From an uncultured Eubacteriales bacterium (GTDB lineage Bacteria > Bacillota > Clostridia > Oscillospirales > Acutalibacteraceae), in assembly GCA_900321665.1 (NCBI GenBank), contig ONWY01000096.1, positions 1-5,765 of the forward strand: 5,765 bases of DNA, given 5' to 3'. The position numbers were made by a program, and so were the translations under genes. Positions 4,622 to 5,765 of the stretch are shown here, piece after piece. Positions within the stretch are counted from its first letter, which is position 1. Every line of letters starts with the position of its first letter. The notes below the pieces were generated by a model. That model saw only the letters and a list, made by a program, of their open reading frames with translations, was not told the DNA's origin and did no database searches.

Positions 4622-5765
4622 ATGCGCATTAAAGAATACGGAAAGCTTCACATTGATTTAAAATATCAGAGTATTGATGAACTATCGGAATGGCTGGAGG
4701 AAAAGCTGACAGGCATGAAAGCGGAAAAAAGAAACCGCTTGACCGTGCGCCTGCTCCTCGAGGAAATTATGCTGCGCCTAAGAGAGCATTTCGGTGAGGA
4801 GGCGGAAGCCGATATTTACCTGGATGCAAAGCTCACTGCGCCCTATTTGAAGGTGGTGGTAAACGGAGAAGCCTTTAACCCTTTGAGTGAAACGAATGCG
4901 GAGCTTGGCGATTGGAACAGTTCCTTGCAAACCGCAGTCGGCATCAACCCGAAATACAGCTATTCCTGGGGTAAAAATATCCTGCGCATAAAAATCCCGA
5001 CCAAAAAAGCAAACCCGGTGCTGATTATTTTTGCGGCACTGCTCATCGGTGTGGCACTCGGGCTCATCGGGCACTTTTTGTTGCCACAGGCGCGCCAGGA
5101 TGTGATTGTGGATTATTTCTTAGACCCTGCCTATAAGCTGTGGATTCGCACATTAAATGCAATTTCGGGACCGATTATTTTCTTTACGGTCATCACCACC
5201 ATGCTCAATACCAAGCGCATAGATAAGCAGGGCGGTAACAGCTCCAATGTCGTTGCGCGCTATTTCGGCTTCAGCTTTTTAATTGCCGGCGTTTCGGTGC
5301 TCATCAGCGTGCCGCTGATATTGGCAAATGCCTTCCACAAAGGCTTTAGTGCGGGCACGCTCAAGCAGATAATGTCCTATATTCAGGAGATTATTCCCAA
5401 TAATATCATCGAGCCGTTTTTGGATTCCAACACGCCGCAGCTGTTAGTAGTGGCATTTGTGCTGGGTGCGGCGCTGATTGTGCTGGGCACGCAGGTATCA
5501 AGTGTGAAAAAAATCACCCGACAAATCAACATGGTCGGTTTAAAGCTTGCGGAGTGGGTCAGCCTGCTCGTGCCGATTTTTGCCGGCTTATTCCTGTGCT
5601 TGGAGATTATAGAGGGCAAAACCGGTATTTTGCGCGGGATGTGGCTCCCGTTTGTCATCGCCTTGGGCGCCGGCGTGCTGATGCTGCTGCTTGCAGTATT
5701 GTATGTTGCGCTCAAGATGAAGGTCTCGCCCAAGATTATTGCGATGAAAATCAAAAAGCCGTTTT
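4622..5765 (+). CDS. Sodium/dicarboxylate (DAACS/SDF) symporter with N-terminal GHKL-like domain (partial, runs off right edge)
   Basis: The first 381 residues are present with no stop before the window edge. From about residue 131 the protein is a membrane transporter of the sodium:dicarboxylate/glutamate symporter family: first span NPVLIIFAALLIGVALGLIG, then a segment with NAISGPIIFFTVITTML matching the family's conserved MxxxPLIF-type helix, a long span after ARYFGF, TPQLLVVAFVLGAALIVLG, and LAEWVSLLVPIFAGLF. Family members couple uptake of dicarboxylates or acidic amino acids to Na+ or H+. The serine-rich hairpin and the NMDG motif that bind substrate lie outside the window, so substrate is unknown. 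Residues 1-125 are soluble and cytoplasmic by topology. RLLLEEIMLRLREHFG (43-58) resembles the N-box helix of RsbW-like GHKL ATPases, and VVVNGEAFNPLS (78-89) resembles the G1 box (DxGxxFDP). The usual Asn is Arg52 and the usual Asp is Asn81, so the domain is probably not an active ATPase. It has its own promoter and is not in an operon with its left neighbour. Confidence 0.83.
   Translation, partial: MRIKEYGKLHIDLKYQSIDELSEWLEEKLTGMKAEKRNRLTVRLLLEEIMLRLREHFGEEAEADIYLDAKLTAPYLKVVVNGEAFNPLSETNAELGDWNSSLQTAVGINPKYSYSWGKNILRIKIPTKKANPVLIIFAALLIGVALGLIGHFLLPQARQDVIVDYFLDPAYKLWIRTLNAISGPIIFFTVITTMLNTKRIDKQGGNSSNVVARYFGFSFLIAGVSVLISVPLILANAFHKGFSAGTLKQIMSYIQEIIPNNIIEPFLDSNTPQLLVVAFVLGAALIVLGTQVSSVKKITRQINMVGLKLAEWVSLLVPIFAGLFLCLEIIEGKTGILRGMWLPFVIALGAGVLMLLLAVLYVALKMKVSPKIIAMKIKKPF

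Noticed and set aside
5383..5754. Minus-strand open frame of 123 codons
   Set aside because: It is antisense to the symporter, which has continuous family-like membrane helices on the plus strand.

Overview
The window looks like chromosome from a spore-forming Firmicute of the class Clostridia, probably a gut Ruminococcaceae/Oscillospiraceae-type lineage. The reasons are a recognisable spoIIE membrane domain, Gram-positive ribosome binding sites (AGGAAG, AGGTGAT), sigma-A promoters with AT-rich spacers, moderate GC in the genes, and a GH13 alpha-glucosidase and a DAACS symporter of clostridial character. The lineage is an inference; nothing here fixes genus.

Layout. Positions 1-932 (minus) hold the first 310 codons of spoIIE, covering the multi-span membrane domain; the rest of the gene lies off the left edge. 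Positions 933-1220 are a divergent, AT-rich regulatory interval. It has two candidate spoIIE promoters, hairpins in the spoIIE leader, a near-consensus Spo0A box, a good extended -10 promoter for the rightward gene, and a GC-rich hairpin beside that gene's ribosome binding site. Positions 1221-3107 (plus) encode a complete GH13 alpha-glucosidase (oligo-1,6-glucosidase/trehalose-6-phosphate hydrolase type) with an unusual N-terminal module of about 80 residues. A strong hairpin at 3120-3152 serves as terminator for this gene and, by its symmetry, probably for the convergent gene too. Positions 3156-4460 (minus) encode a DUF2130 protein: half zinc ribbon, long coiled coil and a nuclease-like core. 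Positions 4461-4621 are a second divergent interval with a strong promoter on each strand, a perfect 7-bp Spo0A-box match and a 7-7-7 inverted repeat. Positions 4622-5765 (plus) encode the first 381 residues of a sodium/dicarboxylate (DAACS/SDF) symporter fused behind a cytoplasmic domain of about 125 residues that resembles a degenerate GHKL ATPase.

How the genes relate. No two genes form an operon: orientations alternate (minus, plus, minus, plus), and each gene has its own promoter. There is no obvious shared pathway. The alpha-glucosidase has no signal peptide and would hydrolyse imported oligosaccharides in the cytosol. SpoIIE controls sigma-F activation at the sporulation septum. The symporter would import dicarboxylates or acidic amino acids. 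The DUF2130 protein has no established role. The most unusual items are the GHKL-like domain fused to the symporter, the N-terminal module on the glucosidase, and the similar Spo0A-box/TTGCTA promoter geometry upstream of spoIIE and of the DUF2130 gene. I see no tRNA, rRNA, CRISPR array, insertion sequence or phage gene.
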